Source of the DNA: Deltaproteobacteria bacterium
Lineage (GTDB): Bacteria; Desulfobacterota; Desulfuromonadia; Desulfuromonadales; BM103
Assembly: GCA_024636215.1 (NCBI GenBank)
Contig: JAGXHL010000098.1
Coordinates: 1 to 64,000 of the forward strand
DNA: 64,000 bases
Direction of reading: 5' to 3'
In this document: one piece after another, positions 53,566-63,047 of the stretch
Layout of the letters: the number at the start of each line of letters is the position of its first letter
Position numbering within the stretch: the stretch's first letter is position 1
Program-made: the position numbers and the translations under genes
The notes under the pieces: generated by a model
The model's database searches: none
What the model saw: the letters and a program-made list of their open reading frames with translations, nothing else
Told to the model about the DNA's origin: nothing

Positions 53566-53742
53566 AAGCTGTAAGCTGTAAGCTGTAAGCTGTAAGCTGT
53601 AAGCTGTAAGCTGTAAGCTGTAAGCTGTAAGCTGTAAGCTGTAAGCTGTAAGCTGTAAGCTATTAAAAACTAACCTTTTGATTTGTCAAGATTTTTTTGA
53701 TTTTACTTATAGCTGAAAGCTTACCGCTTACAGCTGCTTTAC
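53566..53742. repeat. Bipartite heptamer element (AAGCTGT)13.7 with complementary right arm
   Basis: Thirteen perfect AAGCTGT copies plus five bases run from 53566 to 53661, starting 4 bp after the argB stop. The right arm (about 53711-53742) contains GCTTACC, GCTTACA, GCTGCTTTACC, degenerate reverse complements. The centre contains GTCAAGATTTTTTTGATTTT (53685-53704), nearly identical to the centre of the rnj/uppP element. Confidence 0.9.
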
Positions 53743-53759
53743 CATTACGGATACCCATT

Positions 53760-54959
53760 ATGATGAGCGCAACAGAAGAGTGGATCAGCCGCGCGGATCA
53801 GCACGTCATGAAAACCTACGGTCGCTACCCGCTCGTCGCCGCGCGCGGCGAGGGCTGCCGGTTGTGGGATGTCGATGGCAAAGTTTATCTCGATTTTCTC
53901 GCCGGGGTGGCCGTCAACAACCTTGGCCATTGTCACCCGAAGGTGGTTGCTGCTCTGCGGGAGCAAGCCGGGCGTCTGCTGCATTGCTCCAACTTCTACC
54001 ATATCCCGCAACAGGTTGAACTGGCGGAGTGGCTCTGTGCACACTCCTTTGCCGACCGGGTCTTCTTCTGCAACTCCGGCGCGGAGGCCAATGAAGCCGC
54101 GCTGAAGCTGGCACGTAAGAACAGCCTTGAAAAGTATGGTCAGGAGCGTTTCGAAGTCATCACCGCCCAGGCCTCTTTTCATGGCCGCACCATCGCCGCC
54201 ATCAGCGCAACCGGCCAGGACAAGGTCAAGTCGGGCTTTGCACCGATGCTTGAGGGCTTCAAACATGTACCTTTCGGTGATCTGAAGGCCATGCGCCAGG
54301 CGATCACTCCGAAGACCTGTGCCGTTATGCTCGAGCCTCTTCAGGGTGAGGGAGGGGTTAACGTCGCGCCGGCCGGCTATCTGAAAGCGGTCCGTGAGCT
54401 CTGTGATGAATTTAATCTGCTGCTGATTTTCGATGAGGTTCAGGTCGGCTGCGGCAGAACCGGCAGCCTCTGGGCCTATCAGCAGGAGGATGTTCTTCCT
54501 GACCTCATGACCCTGGCCAAAGCCCTGGCCGGAGGGCCGCCAATCGGCGCTCTGCTGACCACAGATGAACTGGCGGCAAGTCTCGGGGCTGGAACTCACG
54601 GCTCCACCTTCGGTGGCAATCCTCTGGTCTGTGCTGCCGCTCTGGCCGCCATGCAGACGATCAACCAGCAAAGCCTGCTCGACAACTGTCGGGCAATGGG
54701 CGGCTACCTGACCGAGAAACTCGAGCAATTAAAAGCCAGGTATTCTTTCATCAAGCAAGTCCGCGGCCGCGGCTTGATCATCGGCGTGGAGCTCGACATT
54801 GAAGGGGGCCCCCTGGTCGTCAAAGCCATGGATCGCGGCCTGCTGATAAACTGCACCGTCGGCAACGTCCTGCGGTTCGTACCGCCACTGATCGTCAGTC
54901 GGGCAGAGATCGATGAAGCGATGATGATCCTTGACCAAGTGCTGGCAAGCGCAGGCTGA
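53760..54959 (+). CDS. argD: Acetylornithine aminotransferase
   Basis: A class III PLP-dependent aminotransferase that makes N-acetylornithine. From the ATG at 53760 the product is 399 residues; a longer open frame back to 53697 would run into the repeat. Landmarks: GEGCRLWDVDGKVYLDFLAGVAV, FCNSGAEANEAALKLAR, FHGRTIAAISATGQDK, LLLIFDEVQVGCGRTG, TLAKALAGGPPIGA (PLP lysine) and HGSTFGGNPLV. The same fold can act on succinyl-DAP, but the genome context is arginine synthesis. Confidence 0.95.
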   Translation: MMSATEEWISRADQHVMKTYGRYPLVAARGEGCRLWDVDGKVYLDFLAGVAVNNLGHCHPKVVAALREQAGRLLHCSNFYHIPQQVELAEWLCAHSFADRVFFCNSGAEANEAALKLARKNSLEKYGQERFEVITAQASFHGRTIAAISATGQDKVKSGFAPMLEGFKHVPFGDLKAMRQAITPKTCAVMLEPLQGEGGVNVAPAGYLKAVRELCDEFNLLLIFDEVQVGCGRTGSLWAYQQEDVLPDLMTLAKALAGGPPIGALLTTDELAASLGAGTHGSTFGGNPLVCAAALAAMQTINQQSLLDNCRAMGGYLTEKLEQLKARYSFIKQVRGRGLIIGVELDIEGGPLVVKAMDRGLLINCTVGNVLRFVPPLIVSRAEIDEAMMILDQVLASAG

Positions 54960-54991
54960 TCAAGCAATCAAACCTTTAAGGAGTTATCACT

Positions 54992-55900
54992 GTGAATAAA
55001 GACTTTCTCTGCCTCAGCGACTGGAGCCTGGAAGACCTGGAAAAGATCTTCGCGCTGACCGGCGAGTTGAAATCCAAACATAAAGCGAGCATGCCCCACC
55101 AAATTCTGGCAGGCAAGACCCTTGGCATGCTCTTCGACAAAAGCTCCACCAGGACCCGGGTTTCCTTCGAGACAGGCATGTTTCACCTCGGCGGACACGC
55201 CCTGTTTCTGGCCTCCGGCAACACCCAGATGGGCCGCGGCGAGCCGATCAAGGACACCGCCCGCTGCATGGCCCGTTATGTTGACGGAGTCATGATCAGG
55301 ACCTTCTCGCAGCAGGCCGTCGAGGAGTTCGCCCGCTACAGTTCGGTGCCGGTCATCAACGGTCTGACCGACAGCTATCATCCCTGTCAGATCATGGCCG
55401 ATCTCTTCACCGTCAGTGAACACAGACAGAACTATCGTGAGCTGAGCTACTGCTGGATCGGTGACGGCAACAATATGGCCAACAGCTGGATCAACGCCGC
55501 CGCCGTGTTTGGATTTGAATTGCGCGTTGCAACTCCGGTCGGCTATGAGCCCGAGGCTGAAGTCTGCAAGCGTGCCGCCGCAGCCGGGGCAAAGATTTTC
55601 TACACCAACGACCCGCGTGAAGCCGCGAGCGGCGCACAGGTTCTCAACACGGACGTCTGGGCCAGTATGGGCCAGGAAAAAGAGCAGCAGGAACGTGCCA
55701 GAGCCTTTACCGGCTACCAGATCAACATGGAACTGGTCGCCCTGGCTGATCCCGATTGCGTGGTTATGCACTGTCTGCCTGCCCACCGCGGCGAAGAAAT
55801 CACTGACGAAGTCATGGAAAGCCGCCATGCCATCATCTACGATGAAGCCGAGAATCGTTTGCATGTGCAAAAAGCCATTATGGCGACCCTGATGGGTTAA
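54992..55900 (+). CDS. argF: Ornithine carbamoyltransferase
   Basis: Makes citrulline from ornithine and carbamoyl phosphate. The 302-residue protein starts at a GTG with AAGGAG upstream. The carbamoyl-phosphate loop FDKSSTRTRVSFETGMF, HPCQIMADLFT, the ornithine motif DVWASMGQEKE and MHCLPAHRGEEITDEV are all intact. It follows argD by 32 bp. Confidence 0.97.
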   Translation: MNKDFLCLSDWSLEDLEKIFALTGELKSKHKASMPHQILAGKTLGMLFDKSSTRTRVSFETGMFHLGGHALFLASGNTQMGRGEPIKDTARCMARYVDGVMIRTFSQQAVEEFARYSSVPVINGLTDSYHPCQIMADLFTVSEHRQNYRELSYCWIGDGNNMANSWINAAAVFGFELRVATPVGYEPEAEVCKRAAAAGAKIFYTNDPREAASGAQVLNTDVWASMGQEKEQQERARAFTGYQINMELVALADPDCVVMHCLPAHRGEEITDEVMESRHAIIYDEAENRLHVQKAIMATLMG

Positions 55901-55919
55901 ACTCTCCTGGTGCGCCATA

Positions 55920-56645
55920 ATGAATATTATCTGTCCACATTGTGATTTTTCAAAAACGGTTGACCCGGCGCGGGTACCTGATCGTGCTGTTAAAGTAAAC
56001 TGCCCCAGATGTAAAGAGCAGTTTACTTTTAACAAGACGTTGCAAGGGCAAGAAGTTTCGTCGAAACAGATTGATCGGCAACCAGCGCTACAGCCACCCA
56101 CTACGGGAGACTACCAGGGGCGCAGGATTATCTGCAACGCCTGTGGTGCGATTCAAGCGCCTGCAGCGCGATGCGCACAGTGCGGTGCAACCATAATCGC
56201 CACAGCGAGCCCGGTGCACGAATATCGTTATGCCGGCTTCTGGACCCGGGTCGTGGCCTATCTGATCGACTCGCTTCTGCTGATCACCGTACAGTCGGTT
56301 CTCAGCCTGCTGATCAACCTGACCATCGGCATGCTGGGCATCGCCACCGATGGCGACCCGGCCATCAACACGGTGATCTGGCTTTTCGGAGCCGTACTCA
56401 GCATCAGCTACGCGGTCTTTTTCACTGGCTACTGTGGTCAGACCCCCGGCAAGATGGCGCTGCGTATCAAAGTCATACGCAGCGACGGCAGCCCGATCAA
56501 CTATGCTCGTGCCGCACTACGCGAAGTCCCGGGTAAATTCATTTCCAGCATCCTGTTTGGCATCGGCTACCTGATGGTTGCCTTCGACAGCCGAAAACAG
56601 GGATTGCATGACAAAATTGCCGATACGTACGTGGTAAAACTATAA
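55920..56645 (+). CDS. Double zinc-ribbon RDD-family membrane protein
   Basis: A 241-residue protein of modular build: an MJ0042-type zinc ribbon at the N-terminus (CPHC ... CPRC, residues 5-36), a second ribbon (CNAC ... CAQC, about 71-90), then an RDD membrane domain (about 100-241) with YAGFWTRVVAYLIDSLLLI, GYCGQTPGKMALRIKV and FDSRKQGLHDKIADT. The zinc ribbons would be cytoplasmic. The function of RDD proteins is mostly unknown; some are transporters. It sits inside the arginine cluster between argF and argG without an obvious link. Confidence 0.85.
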   Translation: MNIICPHCDFSKTVDPARVPDRAVKVNCPRCKEQFTFNKTLQGQEVSSKQIDRQPALQPPTTGDYQGRRIICNACGAIQAPAARCAQCGATIIATASPVHEYRYAGFWTRVVAYLIDSLLLITVQSVLSLLINLTIGMLGIATDGDPAINTVIWLFGAVLSISYAVFFTGYCGQTPGKMALRIKVIRSDGSPINYARAALREVPGKFISSILFGIGYLMVAFDSRKQGLHDKIADTYVVKL

Positions 56646-56651
56646 AACCAG

Positions 56652-56711
56652 TAACGCGCAAGAGACGCGCGACAAAGCACTTTCGCGCTACCGGCCACGC
56701 GCCACGCGCAC
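56652..56711. repeat. Bipartite heptamer element (degenerate; GCCACGC units)
   Basis: The right arm reads GCTACCG, GCCACGC, GCCACGC, GCAC; the left arm has ACGCGCAAGAGACGCGCGAC. It lies between the RDD gene and argG. Confidence 0.65.
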
Positions 56712-56733
56712 TTGATCAAAAGGAGTCTTACCA

Positions 56734-57951
56734 ATGTCCAAACCACAAATAAAAAAAGCTGTCCTCGCCTACTCCGGGGGTCTTGACACCTCGATCATCC
56801 TCAAATGGTTGATCGAGGAATACGGGTGCGAAGTCATCGCCTTCTCGGCGGACCTCGGTCAGGGCGAAGAACTTGACGGTATCCCGAAAAAAGCCAAGGA
56901 TACCGGAGCAAGCGCCTGTCATATTCTTGACCTGCGCGAAGAATTCGTCCGCGATTTCGTCTTCCCGATGTTCCGCGCCAACGCGATCTATGAGGGCCGT
57001 TATTTTCTCGGCACCTCGATCGCGCGGCCGCTGATTTCCAAGGCACAGATGGAGATCGCCGCCAAGGAAGGGGCTGATGCCGTTTCCCATGGCGCGACCG
57101 GCAAGGGCAACGACCAGGTTCGCTTCGAACTCGCCTATTATCACTTCGATCCTTCGGTGACGGTCATCGCCCCCTGGCGCGAGTGGGACCTGAACAGCCG
57201 CACGTCACTGGAAGAGTATGCCCGTAAGCACGGCATCCCGGTTCCGACCAGCAAGAAGTTCCCCTGGAGTTCCGACCGCAATCTTCTGCACATCTCTTTC
57301 GAAGGGGATGTTCTGGAGAATCCCTGGGCGGAAGCCCCGGAGGAGATGTATGTGCTGACGGTGCGTCCCGAAGATGCCTCGGACCAGGCGGAATACGTTG
57401 AGATTGATTTTGAAAAGGGTGACGCCGTTGCCGTCAATGGCGAACGTCTCTCCCCGGCCAAACTGCTCGCCAGACTCAATGAACTGGGCGGCAAACATGG
57501 TATCGGTCGCGTTGATCTGATGGAGAATCGCTTCGTCGGCATGAAGAGCCGTGGCGTCTACGAGACTCCCGGTGGCACCATTCTCGAGGAAGCTCACCGC
57601 GGCGTCGAATCGATCACCATGGACCGTGAGGTCATGCACTTGCGTGACTCGATGGTCTCGCGTTATGCGTCAATGGTCTACAACGGTTTCTGGTTCGCCC
57701 CCGAGCGCATTGCTCTGCAGACCATGATCGACCAGACCCAGCAGACTGTCAACGGCAAGGCCCGCGTCAAGCTCTATAAGGGGCACTGCCGCGTGGTTGG
57801 CCGCGATTCCGCCACTGACAGCCTGTTCAACGTCGACTTCGCCACCTTCGAGGCCGACGAAGTCTACAATCAGGCTGACGCCGAAGGCTTTATCAAGCTC
57901 AACGCGTTGCGCCTGCGCATCGCTGCAATCCAGCGCGAAACAAGGAAGTAG
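56734..57951 (+). CDS. argG: Argininosuccinate synthase
   Basis: Joins citrulline and aspartate using ATP. The 405 residues carry the PP-loop [50 protein letters not shown] and [12 protein letters not shown] strong AAAGGAG site precedes the ATG. Full-length type I enzyme; the gene is flanked on both sides by heptamer repeat elements. Confidence 0.97.
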   Translation: MSKPQIKKAVLAYSGGLDTSIILKWLIEEYGCEVIAFSADLGQGEELDGIPKKAKDTGASACHILDLREEFVRDFVFPMFRANAIYEGRYFLGTSIARPLISKAQMEIAAKEGADAVSHGATGKGNDQVRFELAYYHFDPSVTVIAPWREWDLNSRTSLEEYARKHGIPVPTSKKFPWSSDRNLLHISFEGDVLENPWAEAPEEMYVLTVRPEDASDQAEYVEIDFEKGDAVAVNGERLSPAKLLARLNELGGKHGIGRVDLMENRFVGMKSRGVYETPGGTILEEAHRGVESITMDREVMHLRDSMVSRYASMVYNGFWFAPERIALQTMIDQTQQTVNGKARVKLYKGHCRVVGRDSATDSLFNVDFATFEADEVYNQADAEGFIKLNALRLRIAAIQRETRK

Positions 57952-58012
57952 CGGGTAGCGCGTGGCGAGAAAAAGCTTGTCGCGCCACGCGCTGCACTCC
58001 GCGCGCCTCGTG
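57949..58012. repeat. Bipartite heptamer element (AGCGCGT / complement)
   Basis: The left arm is AGCGGGT, AGCGCGT, GGCGAGA, starting at the argG stop codon. The right arm begins TCGCGCCACGCGCTGC. It fills the gap between argG and the Nudix gene. Confidence 0.7.
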
Positions 58013-58017
58013 CATTT

Positions 58018-58509
58018 ATGGACTTCAAGAAACAGTCGATCAAAACCTCCGTCGTCGCCTGCATTATCGACGATCAGGAACGCGTACTGCTGACCCGGCG
58101 CTGCATCGAGCCTTTCTGCGGCCAGTGGGTCATGCCGGGTGGCAAGATCGATCATGGTGAACGACTGCTCGAGGCAGTACATCGCGAAGTCCGTGAAGAG
58201 GTCGGCCTGGAGATCCGCGTCGACGGCCTGCTCGATGTCTATGAACATGTCGGGGTCGGCACGGCCGGCCACCACTATGTGATCCTCTACTACCGTGCCC
58301 ATCCGCTCAGCGGGACCCTGGAACTCAACGCAGGCGAAGTGACCGAGGCGGCCTGGGTGGCCGCCGACGAATTGCAGCGCTATGATATGACCCCGGGGAC
58401 CCGACACATCCTCGCCCAGGTCCTGCCGGGCTGGGTGAGCGACCCCGGCGAACCGGAAGACGAACTCTTGAGCCGGCTTCAGGTGGGTGGCAACACCCCG
58501 GCATCGTGA
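58018..58509 (+). CDS. Nudix hydrolase
   Basis: A 163-residue nucleotide-diphosphate-linked hydrolase. The Nudix box (G-x5-E-x7-REUxEExGU) is intact at about residues 41-63: GGKIDHGERLL then REVREEVGL. MPGG precedes it and YVILYYRAHPL follows, as in the MutT/ADP-ribose-type subfamilies. The substrate cannot be predicted. It lies downstream of argG and 10 bp before the nitrilase-like gene, with which it is probably co-translated. Confidence 0.9.
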   Translation: MDFKKQSIKTSVVACIIDDQERVLLTRRCIEPFCGQWVMPGGKIDHGERLLEAVHREVREEVGLEIRVDGLLDVYEHVGVGTAGHHYVILYYRAHPLSGTLELNAGEVTEAAWVAADELQRYDMTPGTRHILAQVLPGWVSDPGEPEDELLSRLQVGGNTPAS

Positions 58510-58519
58510 GAAACAAGCC

Positions 58520-59728
58520 ATGTTCCGCATCGTAGAAAAACCGGTCAATCTCGAATTTCCGCGCGGCCATCATCTGCATGCGATGGTCTGTCAGATTGCC
58601 AACCACCTGCAGAAGCAGGGCTACATCTGTCTGATCAGCGACCCCGACGAACAATGGCAGCAGATCCGCTCGATCTTTGATTTGGTGGCCAGCGGCGACA
58701 GTAACCTCAGCCGGCTGCACTTCCTGGTGCTTCCGGAAGCCGCCATGCCTTACGCCCGGGTTGACGATCTGCTTGCCCTGATCAACCGCCAACGCCAGAA
58801 CAACAGCGTCACCATTTTCGGGCTCGAGCATATCGACCTTTCGACCTATCTGGACCTGCTCGAGCGCCACGCCGATGACAATGCCGAAGCACTGGCCAGT
58901 GTTCGGGAAGATTTCGCCGCCGCCGATATCGCCAAAGTCCCGGTCAACTGCTGCATCACCGCAGTCAAGGAAGCCGATGGCCGACTGCGCGTCTTCATCC
59001 AGGCCAAGAGCCATCCTTTCTTTGGCGAGGAGACCATCGACCTGTTCCACGACCTCTACCGCGGCAAAGTTTTCCCGTTGCTGCGCTGCACGCCCAACGG
59101 CTTCAACTTCATGACCATGATCTGCCTCGACTACATCTACCGCGATCTCTACCAGTCGAACATCAGCGTCCTGATCGAGAAGGCCAACGAGCTGTTCTAT
59201 CAGACCCGACAACGACTCGACCTGCTTTGCGTGCTGGAGTGCAACCCCAAACCCGAGCACAAGGCGTTCCGCGACGTGGTCAACGGCTTTTACGGTGAGT
59301 ACCTCGCCTACACTCCGGGGGTGCGCGACACCATCACGGTCTTCTGCAACAGCTCCGATGAGACCACCGGATTCGGCAAGGATTTGAGCTTCAACTTCGG
59401 CCGCTCCATGGTGATCATGCATCAGAGCCATAAGATCGCAACGGCCGAAACTACCGAGTACCGCAGCGATGATTTCGACGGTCTGCCGGTCTGCCGCATG
59501 CGCTTCGGAACAGCGAGCCGGCTCTATTACTTCAACTTGCCGCTGTTCCACGAGCTCGACCCGCGCACCACGCGCTTTCCGCTGAAAATCCACGCCATCT
59601 ATCAACCGAAAGACGGCGGCTGGACGCGCTTCGGCGATCTTGATAATACCCTCGCAGACAACCACCATGACTACGCAGCGGCGAGCAAGCTCGACGCCGC
59701 CGACTCAGCAGAGAGGAAGACAGACTGA
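58520..59728 (+). CDS. Uncharacterised protein with a nitrilase-superfamily-like catalytic triad
   Basis: A 402-residue protein that I cannot assign to a named family. Three segments match the nitrilase-fold catalytic positions in order and spacing: E73 in [11 protein letters not shown]163 in [13 protein letters not shown] and C202 in [12 protein letters not shown]. The remainder has no membrane segment and ends in a polar tail. It would be an amidase or amide-bond-modifying enzyme of unknown substrate. It lies between a Nudix gene and argH (3 bp before argH), so it is probably expressed with arginine synthesis. Confidence 0.7.
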   Translation: MFRIVEKPVNLEFPRGHHLHAMVCQIANHLQKQGYICLISDPDEQWQQIRSIFDLVASGDSNLSRLHFLVLPEAAMPYARVDDLLALINRQRQNNSVTIFGLEHIDLSTYLDLLERHADDNAEALASVREDFAAADIAKVPVNCCITAVKEADGRLRVFIQAKSHPFFGEETIDLFHDLYRGKVFPLLRCTPNGFNFMTMICLDYIYRDLYQSNISVLIEKANELFYQTRQRLDLLCVLECNPKPEHKAFRDVVNGFYGEYLAYTPGVRDTITVFCNSSDETTGFGKDLSFNFGRSMVIMHQSHKIATAETTEYRSDDFDGLPVCRMRFGTASRLYYFNLPLFHELDPRTTRFPLKIHAIYQPKDGGWTRFGDLDNTLADNHHDYAAASKLDAADSAERKTD

Positions 59729-59730
59729 TC

Positions 59731-61113
59731 ATGAGCGACAAACTCTGGGCCGGGCGCTTTACGCAGCCGACCGACGCCTTCGTCGAGGAATTCACCGCAT
59801 CGATCAACTTTGATCAACGCCTTTACCGCTACGACATTCTCGGTTCGACAACTCACGCCCGCATGCTCGCCCGGCAGGGGATTATCGCCGACGACGAAGC
59901 CGAGACCATTGTCACCGGTTTGCGCGAGATCCACGCCGAGATCGAAGCCGGCCAGTTCACCTTCTCGGTAGCCCGCGAAGATATTCACATGAATATCGAG
60001 GCCCGACTGATCGAAAAGATCGGTTCGGTCGGTGGCAAACTGCACACGGCTCGCTCGCGCAACGATCAGGTCGCCCTCGATGTCCGGCTTTATCTTCGCG
60101 ACGAGGTCGACGCTATCTCAGTAGCGCTCAAAACCTTGCAGTCAGCCCTGCTCGATCAGGCCGAAGCCAATCTCGATGTCATCATGCCGGGCTACACCCA
60201 TCTGCAGACCGCCCAGCCGGTACTCTTCGCCCATCACATGCTCGCCTACGTCGAGATGCTGGCCCGGGATACAGGTCGCCTGCGCGATCTGCGCAGCCGC
60301 CTCAACCTGATGCCCCTCGGTGCCGGAGCCCTGGCGGGAACAACCTTCCCCATCGACCGTGAATGGGTTGCCGAACAGCTCGGTTTTGCCGGCGTCACGC
60401 GCAACAGCCTCGACAGCGTCTCCGATCGCGACTTCGCCCTCGAGTTCTGCAGTTTTGCGTCGATCCTGATGATGCATCTTTCGCGCCTCTCAGAGGAACT
60501 GATTCTCTGGTCGAGCGCCGACTTTGCCTTCATCGACCTCTCTGACGGCTTCTGCACCGGCAGCTCCATCATGCCGCAGAAGAAGAACCCCGATGTCCCG
60601 GAGCTGGTGCGTGGCAAAACCGGCCGGGTTTACGGCAACCAGGTCAGCCTTCTGACCCTGATGAAGTCACTGCCACTGGCCTACAACAAAGACATGCAGG
60701 AAGACAAGGAGCCGCTCTTCGACACCATTGATACAGTGCGCGGCTCGCTCAAGGTTTTTGCCGAGATGATTGCCGAGATGAGCATCAATTCTGCACAGAT
60801 GAGAATTGCCGCCGGGCGCGGCTTTTCGACCGCCACGGATATCGCCGACTACCTGGTGCGCAAGGGTCTGCCCTTCCGTAATGCTCACGAAGTAGTCGGG
60901 AGAACTGTCCGATACTGCGTTGAAAACACCAAAGACATTCCGGATCTGACGCTGGCCGAATTCCAGCAGTTCTCAAGTGACATTGAATCGGACATTTTCG
61001 ATTACGTCACCCTGGAAGCTTCCGTCAACGCCCGCAAGGCGACCGGCGGAACGGCTCGTCCGGCGGTGGAAAAAGAACTTGGCCTCGCCCGGCGAGCCCT
61101 GAAGGAAGGTTGA
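59731..61113 (+). CDS. argH: Argininosuccinate lyase
   Basis: Final step of arginine synthesis, releasing fumarate. The 460-residue enzyme shows [18 protein letters not shown] at the start, [29 protein letters not shown] and the fumarase-superfamily signature [15 protein letters not shown]. It follows the nitrilase-like gene by 3 bp, and its end is next to the lipoprotein gene (ATG 3 bp after the stop). Confidence 0.97.
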   Translation: MSDKLWAGRFTQPTDAFVEEFTASINFDQRLYRYDILGSTTHARMLARQGIIADDEAETIVTGLREIHAEIEAGQFTFSVAREDIHMNIEARLIEKIGSVGGKLHTARSRNDQVALDVRLYLRDEVDAISVALKTLQSALLDQAEANLDVIMPGYTHLQTAQPVLFAHHMLAYVEMLARDTGRLRDLRSRLNLMPLGAGALAGTTFPIDREWVAEQLGFAGVTRNSLDSVSDRDFALEFCSFASILMMHLSRLSEELILWSSADFAFIDLSDGFCTGSSIMPQKKNPDVPELVRGKTGRVYGNQVSLLTLMKSLPLAYNKDMQEDKEPLFDTIDTVRGSLKVFAEMIAEMSINSAQMRIAAGRGFSTATDIADYLVRKGLPFRNAHEVVGRTVRYCVENTKDIPDLTLAEFQQFSSDIESDIFDYVTLEASVNARKATGGTARPAVEKELGLARRALKEG

Positions 61114-61115
61114 GC

Positions 61116-61907
61116 ATGAAATTTACTGGTTTGTTTGCCTCTTCGCCGGTCACTATTCTGCGTGCTGTGCTGCTCGTCACCCTCTCTATGACGCTGCTTG
61201 CGGCGCTCTCGGCCTGTGGCAAGAAAGGTCCGGTTCGGCCGAAGGTTGCCAGACAGCTGGAAGCTCCAACTGAGGTCACTTTACAGCAGCAGGGCAATCT
61301 TTTCGTGCTCGCCTGGACCATTCCAGCAGGTGACCGTGACGGCGGTGTGGAAGACTTGACCGGCTTTGTCATCAAACGTCTGAGCTATAACGCCAGCGAC
61401 GGCTGCCCCACCTGCCGCACCCCGCAAGATGAAGTTGCAGAACTCTCGATCAAGGATCCGACCCCGGGTCAAAGGATCGGCGACCGGATTTACTGGCGCG
61501 ATTTCGATATTCGCGCCGACACCGGCTACAGATATGCGATCGTACCGGTCACTCTTGGCAATCTGGAAGCCCCCTTTGCCACGATTCATCTGGCCGTACA
61601 GCAACCACCGCCGGCACCGGGCAACTTGCAGGCAGAAGCCGGCAACGGGCAGATTGCCCTGCAATGGGAAGCCCCCACTTTGCCCGCCGGGATGGAACTG
61701 CTCGGTTACAATCTTTATCGCAGACAAGCTAAACGGCCCTTCCCGATTGTGCCGGTAAACGCCAAGCCCTTAGTGGAGACCTCTCTGCTTGATCGCGGTC
61801 TGGCGAACGGGCGGGCCTACGAGTATCGCGTCAGCGCCCTGGTCGCCAGCGGCACTCACCAGCTTGAAAGCATGGCCAGCCCCGGCGTAGTGGCTACACC
61901 CCGGTGA
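61116..61907 (+). CDS. Fibronectin type III-like lipoprotein
   Basis: A 263-residue predicted lipoprotein: a signal peptide with lipobox ALSAC (cysteine at about residue 32) followed by GKKGPVRPK, a start like that of the small LptM/YifL lipoproteins. Two beta-rich repeats follow (about 50-150 and 165-260), each opening with a phrase of the type APTEVTLQQQGNLFVLAW and APGNLQAEAGNGQIALQW and containing Y-x-Y-x-V, resembling FN3 modules. It lies between argH and dapA, where Geobacter relatives often have lysA as well. Function unknown. Confidence 0.78.
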   Translation: MKFTGLFASSPVTILRAVLLVTLSMTLLAALSACGKKGPVRPKVARQLEAPTEVTLQQQGNLFVLAWTIPAGDRDGGVEDLTGFVIKRLSYNASDGCPTCRTPQDEVAELSIKDPTPGQRIGDRIYWRDFDIRADTGYRYAIVPVTLGNLEAPFATIHLAVQQPPPAPGNLQAEAGNGQIALQWEAPTLPAGMELLGYNLYRRQAKRPFPIVPVNAKPLVETSLLDRGLANGRAYEYRVSALVASGTHQLESMASPGVVATPR

Positions 61908-62063
61908 GGACTTGGATACAAGCTTTACAAGAGTCTACTGCTATGTTACCTAATTGCTTGAACGACTTGATCTCAGAACGCATAAAATCAGAAAAACACA
62001 CATAGCATCAGAGAAGATTCGGACAATCAGCTCCGTTTGTCTTCACATTTTAAGGAGAGAACC

Positions 62064-62939
62064 ATGTTCAGTGGATCCATGGTAGCGATCGTCACCCCTT
62101 TCGACAGCCAGGGACAATTTGCCGAGGAAACCTATCGTCAGCTGATCGACTTCCAGATCGAAAACGGCACGGACGTCATCGTCCCCTGCGGTACGACCGG
62201 AGAGTCGGCAACCCTCGATGTTGACGAACACGAATATGTCATCAAGGTCTGTATCGACCAGGCCAACAAGCGTGTCCCGGTTATCGCGGGTACGGGTGCC
62301 AACAACACGGCCGAAGCGATCCATCTCTCAAACAAGGCCAGGGATATGGGGGCCGATGGTCTCCTGCTGGTCTGCCCTTACTACAACAAACCGTCCCAGG
62401 AAGGGATCTATCAGCATTACAAATTGCTGGCCGAAGAGGTTGCCCTGCCCCAGATCCTCTACAACGTACCCGGCCGCACCGGCGTCAACATGACTTCCGC
62501 CACAACTATCCGGCTGGCAGAATTCGACAACATTGTTGCCATCAAGGAAGCCTCCGGAAGTCTGACCCAGGTCTCCGAGATCCTGGCCAAAGCCGGAGAC
62601 AAGATCGATGTCATCTCCGGTGATGATTTTCTCACCTTCCCGATGATGTGCTGCGGTGCCAAAGGCGTTATTTCGGTCTCCGCCAACGCCATTCCCAAGC
62701 AGGTCAAGGACATGGTCGAAGCGGTCCTCAACGCCGACTACATGATGGCTCGCAAGCTGCATCTCGAAATGCTGGACTTTCACAACGCCATGTTCATCGA
62801 GTCAAACCCGGTTCCGGTTAAAAAGACCCTGGAACTTATGGGCAAGATGCAAGCCAACGTCCGGCTGCCGCTGGTCGACATGGACGAGGAAACCCTTGAA
62901 AAGCTGAAGTCGATCCTGAAAAGATATAAAATCATTTAA
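62064..62939 (+). CDS. dapA: 4-hydroxy-tetrahydrodipicolinate synthase
   Basis: First committed step of lysine and diaminopimelate synthesis. The ATG at 62064 with AAGGAGAG upstream gives 291 residues. MFSGSMVAIVTPF, VPCGTTGESATL, LLVCPYYNKPSQEGIYQHY (catalytic Tyr), YNVPGRTG and the Schiff-base lysine in VAIKEASG are intact. The upstream gap of 156 bp suggests its own promoter; I could not define one securely. Confidence 0.97.
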   Translation: MFSGSMVAIVTPFDSQGQFAEETYRQLIDFQIENGTDVIVPCGTTGESATLDVDEHEYVIKVCIDQANKRVPVIAGTGANNTAEAIHLSNKARDMGADGLLLVCPYYNKPSQEGIYQHYKLLAEEVALPQILYNVPGRTGVNMTSATTIRLAEFDNIVAIKEASGSLTQVSEILAKAGDKIDVISGDDFLTFPMMCCGAKGVISVSANAIPKQVKDMVEAVLNADYMMARKLHLEMLDFHNAMFIESNPVPVKKTLELMGKMQANVRLPLVDMDEETLEKLKSILKRYKII

Positions 62940-63047
62940 CCAGATATTCACCACGACACACTAAAAACACAGTGTTTTTCACGGAAGTCGTTCAACCGAA
63001 GAGCTCTGTGTCGCCGTATCTTTATGGCACTTACTTCGAGGTTTATT

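Noticed and set aside
53566..53661. CRISPR array
   Set aside because: The units are 7 bp, perfectly tandem and without spacers; no cas genes are present.
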